This document shows, in pieces, positions 11,942 to 23,816 of a DNA stretch of 64,000 bases (its first letter is position 1; each line of letters starts with the position of its first letter). Both the position numbers and the translations under genes were made by a program. The notes under the pieces were generated by a model that was not told where the DNA came from, ran no database searches, and worked only from the letters and a program-made list of their open reading frames with translations. Origin of the DNA: Guyanagaster necrorhizus (taxonomy: Eukaryota > Basidiomycota > Agaricomycetes > Agaricales > Physalacriaceae); assembly GCF_019112545.1 (NCBI RefSeq), contig NW_025064883.1, positions 1,500,100 through 1,564,099 on the forward strand. Direction: 5' to 3'.

Positions 11942-13817
11942 CTACGAGGTTTTGACATCGAATGTCTGAGCCTTCTGGGTATCCTCATGCGCAGTACCTT
12001 TGTGTTGAGTTGACGATATATGACTCCGAGCATACTCAACAACAGTGTTGTGCCGGTGAATAGAATCAAAGGCCCCTACATCGTAACTGTTAATTGCTTC
12101 GAGAAAGATATTTTCATAACTCACATATCCCTTCAATGCGTATGGATACTGAGACTTTCCAGTGAGCGCCCATGGATGTAACAATCCAGATGAAATAGGT
12201 GCAGATAAAGTGTTACCGACGCCTCTCCCGGCAATGAAGATACACATCAACATTGATGACAAGTGGGGATCGTCACCCCCTACTGTTGATGCAAACTTGG
12301 TCCACAGTGCAGACCAGCTGGGCGCAAGGAAGCCGTAGACGGCCGCGAATACAAGCAGAGTAGCGAGGTGGGTAGTGAAGCCCCATATACATAGAACAGC
12401 GAAGGAAGAACCGAGCGCGGACAGGAAGATGGATATACGCAAATCAAACCTGTCGGAAAGATAGCCAAGGAAAACACAACCCGGCGCAGAAGTACCTGCA
12501 GAGCGGCGTTGCATATCAATAACTAGGTCATTAGAAAAAGGAATCAGCGCACCGTTCATCAATGACAGTGCCCAGGTTCCTGCGGAGGCTGCGTTATTTA
12601 ATCCTAGATCTGTTGCAAAAGCTACGAGCCGATCAAATGAGTGCAGCTCAATATGCCACAAAGACGGACAACCTACTTGGCAGATACAATGTAGGAAGGA
12701 ATGTACCCAATCCTTGAGTTAAATTCGCAGTGAGCAAAATCCAAAAGGGTTTGTACTTGAGAAATTGGGTATCGATGGGTCTATGGTGGACAACTTGGGA
12801 AGGTGGGACTCGCGACTTGATATACGGCAGTGCAGGGAGGGTAAAAACGGTGAAGGCAGCTCCTAGAGCTAGCATAGTAGTCCTGAAGCCATATTTATAC
12901 AGGAGACTCTTGATGACCATTGGCATCACGACACCTCCAATGCCTGAAAATATGAGTTGTGAGCTATCCGATAAACTTAGGCATCGAGGACACACCAGAG
13001 CCCGAGAAGATGATGCCGTTCGCCTTTGAATGGATCGAGAAAGTCAGACCATTTGCGAATCAACCAAATATGTGCGACGACCCACCAATCCTTTTCTTTC
13101 AGAAAACCACTCAAACGTATATGTCATGGTAGGAAAATATAACAAACCTGTGCAAGAGTCACCTTCACTGCATGTCATCAACATGAGCTAAATACCACTT
13201 ACTGCCACCAACTGAATAAAGAATTCCTTGCGTTGATAGTAAAACACCGGGTGTTCTTGCAAAAGCTGCTCCAAATAAACCTGCGACACATAGTACCAGC
13301 CCTATGTACATTCCCTTCTTCTTATGCACTGGAAATCGCGAGAATACGGGAAGGATGATAAGTGAGGCGAAATACATTAATCCTGTAGATAGAGACCCGA
13401 CAAGGGCGAGGAGCGACGAAGAAGTGCCCTGAAAAGGCTCGTGGGAAGTGTAGTAGTTGAGAAAGACACCATAAGAGAAGGGATAAGACCAGACAAGGAA
13501 CTCGAGAAGCCATGCACTGAAAAGGTATGCCCAGGCATGGAACCCACGGTCCTGTGAGGGATGCTTTGAATTTTGGCAAAGCCATTGAAGGTAACGACTA
13601 ACCATGGGAGGTAACGATGATATGTTTAACGGCGTTTCATCGATATCGTGAGCTCCTTTGGTTGTTTGTGCGTCTACGATCATATCTTCAAGGTCAATCG
13701 TTCGTTGGTCCAAATCATCAGTGTTCCTGAAGTAATATTAACTTTCACAGACCATGAAATAGAAAGGAACGCATACCGTGTCTGATTCAAACTAACCAGC
13801 TCGACGTCAGTGGACAT
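11942..13817 (-). CDS. MFS transporter, monocarboxylate-permease (MCT/MCH) type
   Basis: This is a predicted plasma-membrane transporter of the major facilitator superfamily, resembling fungal monocarboxylate-permease homologues; the substrate is unknown. The ATG at 13817 gives a short soluble N-terminus (MSTDVELVSLNQTR). A GTATGC intron follows, then the membrane part starting with RGFHAWAYLFSAWLLEFLVWSYPFSYGVFL. Further helices follow (LVGSLSTGLMYFASLIILPVF, GMYIGLVLCVAGLFGAAFA), the YFPTMTYTFEWFSERKGL and ANGIIFSGSGIGGVVMP segments typical of the MCT branch, and the cytoplasmic-loop motif GYLSDRFDLR in the second half. There are about five to six introns of 50-60 nt. One candidate intron at about 12,500-12,560 (GTGCGC..TGCAG) is a multiple of three and could be retained. 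No break seen. Confidence 0.82.
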
Positions 13818-14681
13818 GGTGGGCTTTTTTGGAAGAAGACGAGTCATTATCATATTTTAATGTCGGTGGACTTTTTTCCGACGGATAGCCGCACCGATGA
13901 TCAGTCATCAAAACATGACAAATCCGACACTCGGTGACTCCCCATCTGGCATACAGAACGTCGATCGAAGAGTACATATGAGCCTGAAGCAACGTACAAG
14001 TTTTCGTTACTGAGCAAACAGAAGACGTGCATGTGTAACAACAGGGTGTTTCATTCCGGCTGCATTCCGAAAAGAACTAGTCACCGAAATTGTGTTGTGT
14101 AGGCTACCTCAGCAGTGCTGCAAGTTCGCGAGCTTTGTCGTGGTCACAGCATCAACAAGCGTGAACTGCGAGACTGTAAGTACTCATTTTAGGTGGAATT
14201 ATACACAACTTAACAATTTACCAAAGGGATAAATCAGAGGTCCGGCCTTCCACCACAAAGACCTATAAGACGGTTCGGCCATGGCTACATATTCCGAAAG
14301 CCATTTGGGGTGGACGGTATCACCGTATACTAAACAACGCCATCATCGCCAACGTCCGGATATTGCTGTCTTTCAATATCGAAAAGATATCTATCTTGTA
14401 GTCGTCTTGTATACATAGATACCGATCGAAGGCCTATCTTCTACCCTGAATTCTCGCAACAATCATAAAGCATGGGCTCGGACGAGATCACCAGATAGGG
14501 AGACTAGTGCCGTCTCCGACAGGCAGACTAACTTCGATGTGCTGTTTCACACGGCGCAATACAGTGGTATTATGAATGAGATGCCTGAAGGGAGGATGGA
14601 TATCAAATTGCGCGACTTGATAGGATTAATCATAGACTACAAACTTACACAGTAATACACAACAGTACCAGATGCATATGA
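13818..14681. other. Intergenic, about 0.86 kb, nothing recognised
   Basis: This lies between the start of the MFS transporter and the 3' end of Trs31. No open frame with family features, no repeat and no RNA gene was recognised on either strand. Confidence 0.5.
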
Positions 14682-15558
14682 CTATTGCTTCAGCAGTTCT
14701 TCCCGTTCCAGAACCGACTTTTCGAGTTTAATTAGAATCGTTGTCCGGGTAGGAAATTGGGCTGTAGGTGTATTGTGCGCGGTGACGCGAGCGGGCTATA
14801 TCAGATAAGATAAGTGACAGGTATTGTCCGAAGACGGTCTGGACGTACGAAGCCTAGCCCATCCAATACGGCTTCAACAATACCCGCAGTGAAGGACGAA
14901 CAGCTTAATTGACTCATGTCCTTGGGAACGGAGATATGACGCTCAATAGATGGGTCGTTGTCAATGATCATATCTATAAACATGAGAGTAAGAAGACGAC
15001 ATGTGTTGTGATGGCATACATTCATCTGCATTCTCGACGCTCTTTTCGATCGCATCCGCTGGCTTTCCAAAGACGGCCCGCCAGACTTGGGTATGAATGG
15101 ACATCAAGGAAGGTAGGAGCCGTATTTCTCGTTTCGGAGTCTTGGAGGATGATTCTGCACGCCATACCATGAGCTCAAGGACTCGGGTGCCGATACGATA
15201 GCCGAGAGTATTCAGTCTTGCGGTAATTGTTAACAAATACAAGAACTGTACGGCAGGGGACGAACCGGCGTTCGAGATCATTGATACCGCTCACGCGTTT
15301 CTGGGTGTACTGCACAATTTCTGAGAACAGAAAGCTAAAAGCGGCGCCAGAGACATCAGTTACGCGAGGTTTGTTAAGGTTCCTGTCGTATATGTTTGGT
15401 CGAGAGAGGGCTTGCTTATTGGTGCCGAGAGCTGTGTTTATCGATGGGGCCGAAGGAATAGAATAACGAGAACTGGTAGTTGGTGAGAGATGCTCTACAG
15501 ATGAAAGAGAAGAATTTGAGAGAACAGAGAGCCTGGGATGGGGCTGGGAGTATGCCAT
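14682..15558 (-). CDS. TRS31: TRAPP complex subunit Trs31/TRAPPC5
   Basis: Trs31 is a core subunit of the TRAPP tethering complexes that activate Ypt1/Rab1 in ER-Golgi traffic. The ATG at 15558 starts a Ser/Pro-rich extension of about 45 residues. The conserved domain follows: PNIYDRNLNKPRVTDVSGAA, FLFSEIVQYTQKRVSGINDLE, then LNTLGYRIGTRVLELMVWR after the first intron, SIHTQVWRAVFGKPADAIEKS, and MSQLSCSSFTAGIVEAVLDGLGF. The last exon, reached through GTACGT..ATATAG, gives PARVTAHNTPTAQFPTRTTI and LIKLEKSVLEREE before TAG at 14684-14682. Four exons are seen. An in-frame start further upstream is possible. The next gene lies head to head only about 80 bp away, so the two probably share a promoter. 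Confidence 0.9.
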
Positions 15559-15638
15559 GGGAAGGTAGGTGGTGGCCGTCAGGGTGGAAAGGGTATACTG
15601 GCTCCGACCAAATATGTAAGGCACGGGGGCATGCTTCG

Positions 15639-18507
15639 ATGTCAGCAGCAAGCGTCACCGATGAATCGTTGGGCCTATCATCCGCTAATGTCGCCCTTGG
15701 CGCACTTCCCTTTCCGTCCCTGCCTTCCAGGCGCCGTCGTCGCATGAATTCTCCTCTGCCGTCACCTCAAGACCTCCAATCTCATCTCTATCACGCTTTC
15801 CTCGACGGCAAGACCGCGGATGTCGCCCTGCGCATCTCGGGCTCTTGGCACGCCGTATATCATCTTCACAGAGTCGTCTTGATCCAGTCGGTAGGCATGC
15901 GAGGCCCCTATCGTTGCCAGCAATTGACTATTTTCAGGAATTTTTTCGCTCGCTCTTCACTGCAGGCTTTGTGGAAGCATCGCCTAGGCTGCCGAGCCAT
16001 TATGCAGGCCCGGACGAAATTAACATTGTATTTGATGATCACAACATAACTCGTGCAGGTCCGTGTAATGTATATCTGTCTGCAGCCTTGTCTCATTATT
16101 GATGGTGTAGCATTCGAGTGAGTATCCTTACTAGTCTTCGTTCAGTGAACCGACCCTTGGCTACAGAGTCTGTGTTTCTCGCCTATATGGAGGTGGCCCG
16201 CCGCTGCATGTTTGTCCATGTCTGCGGCCAACTTTTTCCCGCCCATTAACCCCAGGTTTCCCGTATCAGTCCAAGCATGAGACACCTCCTGGTCACCAGG
16301 CCGCAACACCCCAGTTCTTGCTGTCACTTCTTGCCACATCCATTTACCTATCTATCCCTTCTTTAGCTTCTCAAGCGCTTTCATCTATATGCGGCACCCT
16401 CGGTCCCTATACCGTCATCCAGTATCTTAACTTCTCTCTCGGAAAGTGCACCCGTTCGGAGGGTGCCGCTGAGGGTGCGGTGGGGCTGGAGAGTGTAGCA
16501 GAGCTCCTGAAAGACCAAGATTCCGACAATGACAAATCTATTTTACCGTCACTTTCGAGGAACAACCGTCCAAATTCGGTTCCTACTTCTTCTTTCGAGC
16601 CGACTGAAGATGGCATGTCGCTCAAATCTCATCCGGCTTCTACCCAGTCGCGTAGTCAGACTCCGCCAGAGCCTGTGACTTTTCATTACGGCGCAGTGTC
16701 GGACAAGATTGGCGAGGCTGCTGCAGCCTGGCTATCTCGTTGGGGTCCTGATATTCTCAGTTACGAAGAGAAAGTTGTCGAGGGCGTGTTGGACAAGGAC
16801 GTTCCTCCCTTACCTTCTCACCCAAAGACAATTCGACGCCGAGCAAAAACCCTGGACTCCGCCATTCGTGCGGAAGTCGTAGATGCGGCCAGTACTTCTG
16901 TCACGATACCAACTATCCCAGTGATATGGAGGCGCGGTGGTCTAAGCCCTCATTGGGTCAAAGCCCTCATCTCGTCGGATTCTTTTTTCGCAAGGGATGA
17001 GATGGAACGATACGACTTCGCGAAGCGAGCCGTTAAACTGCGGAGGAAGCAGGGTGGAATAGATTCAGGTGAGGAGGCGATTTGGAAAGAGATGTTTGAA
17101 ACTGGAATATACTATGCTAACATGGTGAGCCCATATTTTCAATGACTTCTTGTGTGTGCTTCACTGCGTATGCAGGTGCCAGAAGATATTATCAAGATAT
17201 CATCCGATGTGTGTCCCACAACAGAACAACCCTACGTGTCCCTGTCCGTACTCCAGGCGGCGAATTGGTCTCAAACCCTTCTTCGACACGACCTTACATT
17301 CCGTCCTACTTCTTCTACACCAACACTGGCTTCCGTTAAAGGCAAAGAAAAGGACATTGGCATAACATTTTCGAGAGACTATTTCCTCAATGGAGGCATC
17401 AAGCATAAAGACGGCCCATTCTATCTTGTTCCCGTCGACCAGGCTTTACGAATTGGCGAAAATGGTGGGCCATCGTCCGAAGTCAAGGAAATATCGATGG
17501 AGCAGTTGTTCGCGCACTCTCACTCTCCTTATTCGCTCTCCTCTGAAGAAAATTTAAATGCCAAGTTCCAGTCCGACAAGGTCTCAAGCTATCCTATCAC
17601 ATTTAACCAGTCAAGTTTCTTTGGTCTTCTACCAAATTATTACACACCGACTTCGATACGAGACGCCTCCACCGATCCGAAAGCCATCTACTCTCCTTAC
17701 CCTCCGTTCCGATTTTCAGTCGAATTCTGGGATACCGATCACTTGAAGGAGAAGAAAAAATTACACTCCCAAACCATCTGGTATGCTGGTAGCCTGTTCA
17801 ACGTCTACATCCAAGTTATGAAGAAGGAATCCACGGTTTCGGGCAAGGACAGCCAGACTAGTCAATTAGGCATATACTTATGTCGACAGAGCACTGTGGA
17901 AGCAATTCCCGCCCGAAGTGCGCCAAATCCATTGGTAGTACGACAGAGCAACGACAGAGACTTGACGTCTAGTCCGTCTGACCACAGTCAAAGCACAAGT
18001 GCCGGACGCAGTCGGGTAATATCGTCATCAAGCGCTACATCTCAACCCGCACCGCCCGTTAACCCTAGTCCTCTGACTCCAACGCATAGCACGACACCGT
18101 CGTTGAGTCCTTCTTTGTCGTCATCTTTACCCTCATATCACTCCTTCCCGGATCGGCCTGGTACTAATAGCTCGACCGCACCGAGTTACCGAGATACGCA
18201 TGGGTATCCATACAGCCTTCCGTATACCCTCCCGGGTACCGCGCCTTCTCAGCCATACCGAGATCCTCGATCGAGTGTTTCCGCCTACTTCATGATCTAC
18301 TGCGCAAATCCTATAGGTAGCTCACAGACACGGTATAAGAGCAGCCCAGATGTGTTCAAGATTAGTCAGAGTTGGGGATGGAAGAGCAGTTCGTTGAAGG
18401 GGGAGGATAAACCGGTTGGAGATGATGCCGATGACGAAGGTAACATTATCAACCTTCAGGGATCTAAGGTTAGTTTGAGGGCGACGGTTGTTCTTGGGAT
18501 CGTGTAG
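15639..18507 (+). CDS. BTB/POZ domain protein with a 7-nt micro-exon
   Basis: This is an 889-residue protein from five exons (15639-15890, 15938-16058, 16111-16117, 16167-17124, 17176-18507), total 2,670 nt and in phase. The BTB/POZ fold is split over the first exons: LQSHLYHAFLDGKTADVALRI, LHRVVLIQS, EFFRSLFTAGFVEA, then AFEVCVSRLYGGGPPL and FLLSLLATSIYLSIPSLASQ. The third exon is only seven bases (CATTCGA). The remainder has conserved-looking blocks (ILSYEEKVVEGVLD, WSQTLLRHDLTFRP, FPYPPFRFSVEF-like, AYFMIYCANPIG) separated by Ser/Pro-rich stretches. Fungal BTB proteins of this long type are common; most act in protein-protein contacts and some as E3 adaptors, but no partner can be read here. 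A shorter start at 15744 (MNSPLPSPQDLQ) is equally possible. Confidence 0.8.
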
Positions 18508-18590
18508 TCCGAATCGTATTGTAGCACCTTGCATAGAATAATACAGCATGATCGTGGGTAGAGTAAGACAATTGGAAAGTATATGATATG

Positions 18591-19593
18591 TTAAGATGTT
18601 ACCGTTCCTTTCTCGATGTTGATCTTTTGAATATTCTGGACAGAGATCTTGAAAATGGAAGTCCCATTTTCTCCTCCTGCTGGTGCTTCCCCTAGCGAGC
18701 CGCCCGAACCGCTGTGTGGTGTACTGCCCGACGTATCAGAATAAGAGTCGTCAATACTATCCGTCGAATTTGAGCCTGATGCTGCTGTCCCATTTACAGC
18801 ACCTGATCTGAGATATAAGCTGTCCGAACTGGTATCCGTATCCGACTCATCATCCCCGTCTGAGTCACCCTGAACCGCCGAATCGAAAAATTTTGTGTCC
18901 ATGTCACCGTCGTCGTCGTCATCTGCGGCATCAGACCCAGGGTTGCTCGTGGACGACGGCAAGCCATTTCCTGTCGTGCTAGGAACACTAGGCACAGTAG
19001 CGTCATCGCCGAAACCATCAGCATCGCCTGTTTCCTCCGGTGGACTAGTATCATCGCCGCCTGACGCTGTGTCACCGAAAGTATCGGTTGTGGCATCAGA
19101 TCCCGCCCCGCCCGATGGATTAGTGTCGCTGGCTGCGTCAGACAGTAAAGAACCCAGGTTTTTGTCACCAACGTTGACATTGATAACGGTAGTTCCGGAG
19201 GCCAGCTTGGCTACTTCCTTGAACAAAGAAGACAGTTCACTGTTACCAGAGATCGAACTCGTGATTGGGCCACTTGGAGCAGCGACGTTCTCGAGCGCTG
19301 GTAATAATCCTGGAAGCTCAGAGACAGAATCTTTGTTGGAACCATCGATATAGAAAGGAACTAGAAGGAGACATAAGACTGACCAGGATTCTCATTGTTA
19401 GCTGCCTGCCTCTTGACGGTCTTGACTTCGCCGTCAGCAAGACGCTTTGTGTAGTTCCTATTGCGAAAAGGTGATTATCTAGAGAAAAGAATTACGTAGG
19501 CTCTCACCTAACAGGAGCTGCAGATACTAAAAATGCGGCGTGGGATATCACAAAAAGGGGCAAGACGTATGTTTTGGGATCGCAGTGGAGCAT
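18591..19593 (-). CDS. Secreted acidic Ser/Asp-rich protein with dibasic processing sites
   Basis: I do not recognise a family. Three exons (19593-19508, 19457-19384, 19330-18591) sum to 900 nt, giving 299 residues in phase. The first exon encodes a hydrophobic signal peptide (KTYVLPLFVISHAAFLVSAAP). Two Lys-Arg sites follow (NYTKR, KTVKR) of the kind cut by Kex2 in the Golgi. The rest is disordered: long Asp/Ser/Gly/Thr repeats with an unbroken Asp run (AADDDDDGD), and potential N-glycosylation at NGT and NST. A short, more ordered C-terminal block closes it (SIFKISVQNIQKINIEKGT). It is probably a cell-wall or extracellular protein with prepro processing. It is convergent with the BTB gene, with 83 bp between them. 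Confidence 0.7.
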
Positions 19594-19913
19594 GTTTAAG
19601 GTTTTGGAAATGTACAACAAGCCAGCTTGTGTGCGACCTCTCAAAGTTAGCCAGTAACTCGAGGAAACGGAAGTGAGCGCAGCTGAAGAGTCCCTTGGTT
19701 ATCTGTGGATTTTATATACCTGGAACAGAAGATCCATGATGAGGTTGCATCACGATGGAGAATGGTGACCCAGAACACCGCCGTATATTTAAGGATATCA
19801 ACCGGTATCGAAGCACAGATAGCAGTTCGTTATGATCAGAAGGAGAGCGCCTTTTTAGGCAATGGGGAACGATCATCGTATTTGCTCTAGTTATTTTTCA
19901 AAGTCGGACGACC
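19594..19913. other. Divergent promoter region
   Basis: A 320-bp gap between the starts of the secreted-protein gene and the cullin-like gene. TATATA-like sequence occurs at 19,714-19,720 and GTATATTTAAGG at about 19,781-19,793. No open frame of interest. Confidence 0.4.
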
Positions 19914-20950
19914 ATGGCAACGTCGAAAGGAAAACAGCCCGAAAGACAGGCTCTCGTGCCTCCTCTCCCTAATCCTGCCACTGGTAGCGCCAATCCAGCA
20001 GCGTCCTTGTCGTCTCTGTGGGCTTATCTGCTGCCAGCCTTGAATCACATCATAAAGTCTCCCACCAACAATATCTCTAAAGCCCCAGCAATTGATGTCG
20101 AATTCTATTCGGGAATCCATTCAGCTTGTTACAACTAGTATGTCAACTATTTCTATCTGTCACAAAAAAGTCTAAGTCCTGTTTTAGTATTACAGCCCAG
20201 ACTGAAAACTACAATTCTCGAAAAAACGAAGATACCACACTTACCACTGGGACAGACCTTTACGGACAACTAGACAAATTTTTCGCCGATACAGCCCGCG
20301 AGTTACTCCTTGGTGCCCCTCAGGATGATTCCTCCTTGATTGACTACATTATTCCCTGTTTCAATCGCTATTCTGCCGGCGCTCAATCCGTTAATCGTCT
20401 TCTCAACTACGTCAATCGCCATTACGTAAAACGAGCCGTTGACGAAGATAAAGGCTGGCTGTCCATTAACGACGTTCTCGAGCATGTTGCCAGAACCGTC
20501 ACTGTCAGTGACACGCGAGAGAAGTTATCTAACAAGCTGAAGGAGAAGCGGTTGGACGAATTAAAAAAATGGGGGTACAGTGATGGGGATCCTGCAGAGG
20601 CTTTGATTTTAGCGGAGTCGTGTGCAGAGGCTGCTAGTTCCCTAGACCGCATTATTCCGATCGCATCTCTCGCACTTCGGAGGTTTAGGGTGGAATTCGT
20701 GGAGCCCCTCTTAGCCGTTCCAAAAGTGAAGCGAAAGGGTAAAAACAAGCCTATGAAAACGCCCAATGGTACTACTCCGAAAGGGCGCCTGGCTCGAGCG
20801 GTCAAGGAGTTGTTGGAATCCAAGGAGATGGTTGAGGATGAACGGAGAAGGATCGCGGGAGAGCTTGCCCTTATTCTGCGCAAGATTGGCGTCATTGGAC
20901 CCTTGCGCAAGAGGCTCGACAAGTATTCTTCGTCTCTCTCGGAGGGTTGA
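19914..20950 (+). CDS. Cullin-N-terminal-like protein lacking the cullin homology domain
   Basis: Two exons (19914-20137, 20188-20950) around a 50-nt GTATGT..TTTTAG intron give 328 residues. Residues 20-170 follow the first cullin repeats: SLWAYLLPALNHIIKSP, VEFYSGIHSACYNYITAQTE, DLYGQLDKFFADTARELL, then NRYSAGAQSVNRLLNYVNRHYVKR and DEDKGW. These resemble the Cul1 segments around its 'RYTTGAKYVN' and 'YLNRHWVKRE' elements that contact the Skp1/F-box side. After that the protein leaves the cullin pattern, becomes helical and Lys-rich (KVKRKGKNKPMK), and stops. Cullins are about 750-800 residues and end with the Rbx1-binding domain and the Nedd8 lysine; both are absent. It could bind substrate adaptors without ligase activity. 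No frame break is seen, so this is not obviously a truncated pseudogene. Confidence 0.65.
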
Positions 20951-21045
20951 ATCCATGCTAGCTTGTTCTGGGGCAGTTGTCTTGCTACACATTCAAACTA
21001 GGCTGCCTTTCGTTATATACTAACTAAGGCGTGGCTTAGGGCCCC

Positions 21046-23314
21046 TTATACTAGCCGGTCTCTTGGTACGTGTCTTCTTCTGAAACCTGGCCCACCATCT
21101 GGCCCATATATCTGATTGTCTGGCACCGGACGATTTGCGGCGCGCAGTGTACCCCCTACTCGGTCGTGGACCCATCCATCGTTCTTTGCAACAATGTCCC
21201 GAAAATATGTCGCCCCGCGCCTGTCTACATACGCAAATGTCTGCTCAGTCTTACCAGTCCCGTTGATCGCGTGTCTCGGTCCAGGGCAATCGTCCATACC
21301 TACCCAACCCTTGGCATGCTGCACGGAATGAATGGATTTATAAGGGCCGGTTGGGAACTGGATAGCCCGAATATGCGTCTGGTTAACTTCGGATCCGTAT
21401 CCACCTGAATTTCAATATAATTAGCTGCTCGACGCCCAAGAGATTAACGCGGTCTCGATCTCACCAAACTGTAATTCATACAAGGAATAGTTCGAGAACA
21501 CAGATAACGGATACTCGAATGCATTTAGAAGGACCTGACTTCCTCCGTGCCTAGATTCGGTGATTCTAGTCGTAGTTTGGTTGCCCCACTATTAGTGAGT
21601 ATTTTAAAGGCGTCTCAAAGACTCGAGCAGTATCTCATACTTGGATCCAGCCTATCATTGATGTAATTCAGCGACTGAGTGAAAGTGACAGTCTTGGTTC
21701 CTTCCGACGTGTATATTTCGCTTTGAATATCCAGGTCACGATGAACAATAACTCTCGTCCAAACGGTTTCATTTTCTTCGCTGGCTCCACCAAGAGTTTG
21801 AATGTCTAGATCGGGGACCTCGTAAACCTTGATGGACCTGGATGTTTTTGAGCATCTTGTCCTGACATGCACACTCTGAAACAAACCAGTTTGAATTGAT
21901 AGAGTGATTAGTCCCTTGGCCCAGAACACCGAGGGGTGTTATGTCCCTCGCCGTCTAAGAGAACCGGGAGGACGGGGGTTGTGTCAATCCAATACGATGG
22001 TGCATTGTATGCGCCGTATGAAGTCAACAGGCGCCAGTTTGAAGGTGTGATGCCGCCGGTGTATATCGTGGCGTATAGCTATACAACGCCGACAAGTTTG
22101 GCATCAACTAAGACTTGGACCTCGCGAAAAGGCCCCTTGCCAATCAATCCTGTCGAGTCCGGGAAGTATTGAGTGAATTTATCAGGTGTGTCTGAAATCG
22201 GTGGTCGGTCATTCCAGAGAAGCGGGAATCCACCATCAAACGCACTCAGATACCAGAATTTCTCCGCTGAATTTCCCGAGCAAAAGATTTTGACGTAGGC
22301 CTCTACGGTGTTACCTGGCAGTGACACCAGGGTGGTACCTCCCGTATCAGTATCCAAGGTAAAGTAATTGGCTAGCATGGGAGATAGATTGGAGAGTGGA
22401 ATAATGAAATCGGATGTCCTTGGGGTTGGGAAGTCTGGCGTAGGAGCGTAAAATGTTGCCGTTATAATCACTGTCGGTCATGGCCCGTCGTCAGGAATTA
22501 TTTTAGTGATAGGGCCTCGGGATCTACCATTTAAGACACCGTCAAGTAAGCTGGAAAACCACGTCGTCAATTCAATTGGTATTATTGCGACTTCGAGTTG
22601 AACTCAGAGAATCGAATGAACGCACAGTTCTTTAGAGATGATGTTGCCGAAATCCATCATGAAATCACCATCCTCAGCAAAAAGCGGAGTAAAATGAGTG
22701 ACATCCTTAATTCTGAGAGCGGTTCAGTCACCACAACGACTTTCAGTATTTGAAGACGCACGTATTCCATATTGTTCCTGTCTCGGTGGGTTCCGCACTT
22801 GAAGTACACCAAACTATAATTCCAGGTTCATATAAGTATGTATCAAATTGGTTCTACGTGGGAATGACTTGCTTTCAACGTGAAACAGGTAGATGGACTG
22901 TACATCAATAGAATCATTAAAATCTTGTGCTAAGGCACACAGTAGTACCTACACCCAGACGATCGTATTATGTGCCGTCGCTTAACGAGACAAATAAAGT
23001 AAGAAAGACAGTAGTACACGCGGCGCGTCAAAAGCTTACGAAGAGACTGAAATGTTTAAGCTGATAGCAGCCCATTGTCCAATATTTCCGCATTCAGAGT
23101 TGGTGGGAGAGGAATAGGTAACCACGGCATTGTTGTAAGAGCCGTCGCCTATATAGATATTAATCCCGATGAGAAGTAAAAGATTACATGTTTCAAATGT
23201 ACCAAAACTATGGGTCAATAACTCGACTTGACAACTTTGTCCTCCCTGAGGAACTACGGGAGGAGCAAAGACTTGGAGATCAACCAGGGGAGTAACGGTG
23301 GAATCATCGGTCAT
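21046..23314 (-). pseudogene. PNGase A (peptide-N-glycanase A) family pseudogene
   Basis: The family removes N-glycans from secreted glycoproteins. Recognisable blocks run in order on the minus strand: LVDLQVFAPPVVPQGGQSC, ELLTHSFG, ECGNIGQWAAISLNI, SSAEPTETGTIW, DVTHFTPLFAEDGDFMMDF, VIITATFYAPTPDFPTP, FREVQVLVDAKLVGVV, IYTGGITPSNWRLL, GQGTNHSINSNWFVS, and a C-terminal EQTFAYVDRRGATYFRD. Most introns can still be placed. However, a TAG at 22081-22079 falls inside the GVV-x-LYATIYTGG block with the surrounding frame unchanged on both sides. A shift is then needed between DGEGHN and GVLGQGTNHS, and another just after NSNWFVS. No signal peptide was found upstream of 23,314. I read this as a recently decayed secreted PNGase A. 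A sequencing error cannot be excluded from one read-through of the sequence. Confidence 0.7.
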
Positions 23315-23816
23315 TAACGGCACTCACTTCGTCAATGAACTTTCTGCAGAGAATTCTGCAAAGCCTTCGACCAAAGGAACTAACTCTTCCTCGGTCAACT
23401 GAGCAAAGGTAACGGACAAAGTGCACGGAATTCGGAAAAGCGACATCGCGCCAAAACGATGTCCGATACTTCAAAGCCTGATCATGATGGTGAGGAATTG
23501 ACAACTCCTCACAGAAGCGTTGTGCCAAACTTGTATCTTTTACTCGACCGAACCCCTAGTCCATATCTATTGGTTCCATGTGCAACATGCGTCGAAGTCC
23601 ACATGGTACCCTCTCGCAATACATGTTCGGGCCGAAGAGCATCTTCTACTTGCTCCGATAACAGTAGAAGCCATATTTCACCAGGTAAAACAGCAAGTAC
23701 GAAACGCGACAGTATTGCCATACGAGCATCCGGCTTCTCTTTATATGTCAAAGATTAGGACTGCCGTCAAAAAGGACGTTCTGAAAAGTGATCGAGAGAA
23801 ATTAGAACCAGTACGT
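23315..23816. other. Intergenic; possible lost 5' end of the PNGase A copy
   Basis: The minus strand shows an open stretch (FAQLTEEELVPLVEGFAEF) running into a GTGAGT donor at about 23,325. It could be an upstream exon of the PNGase A copy, but I could not link it to a start or signal peptide. A plus-strand 124-codon frame overlaps and is not supported. Confidence 0.3.
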
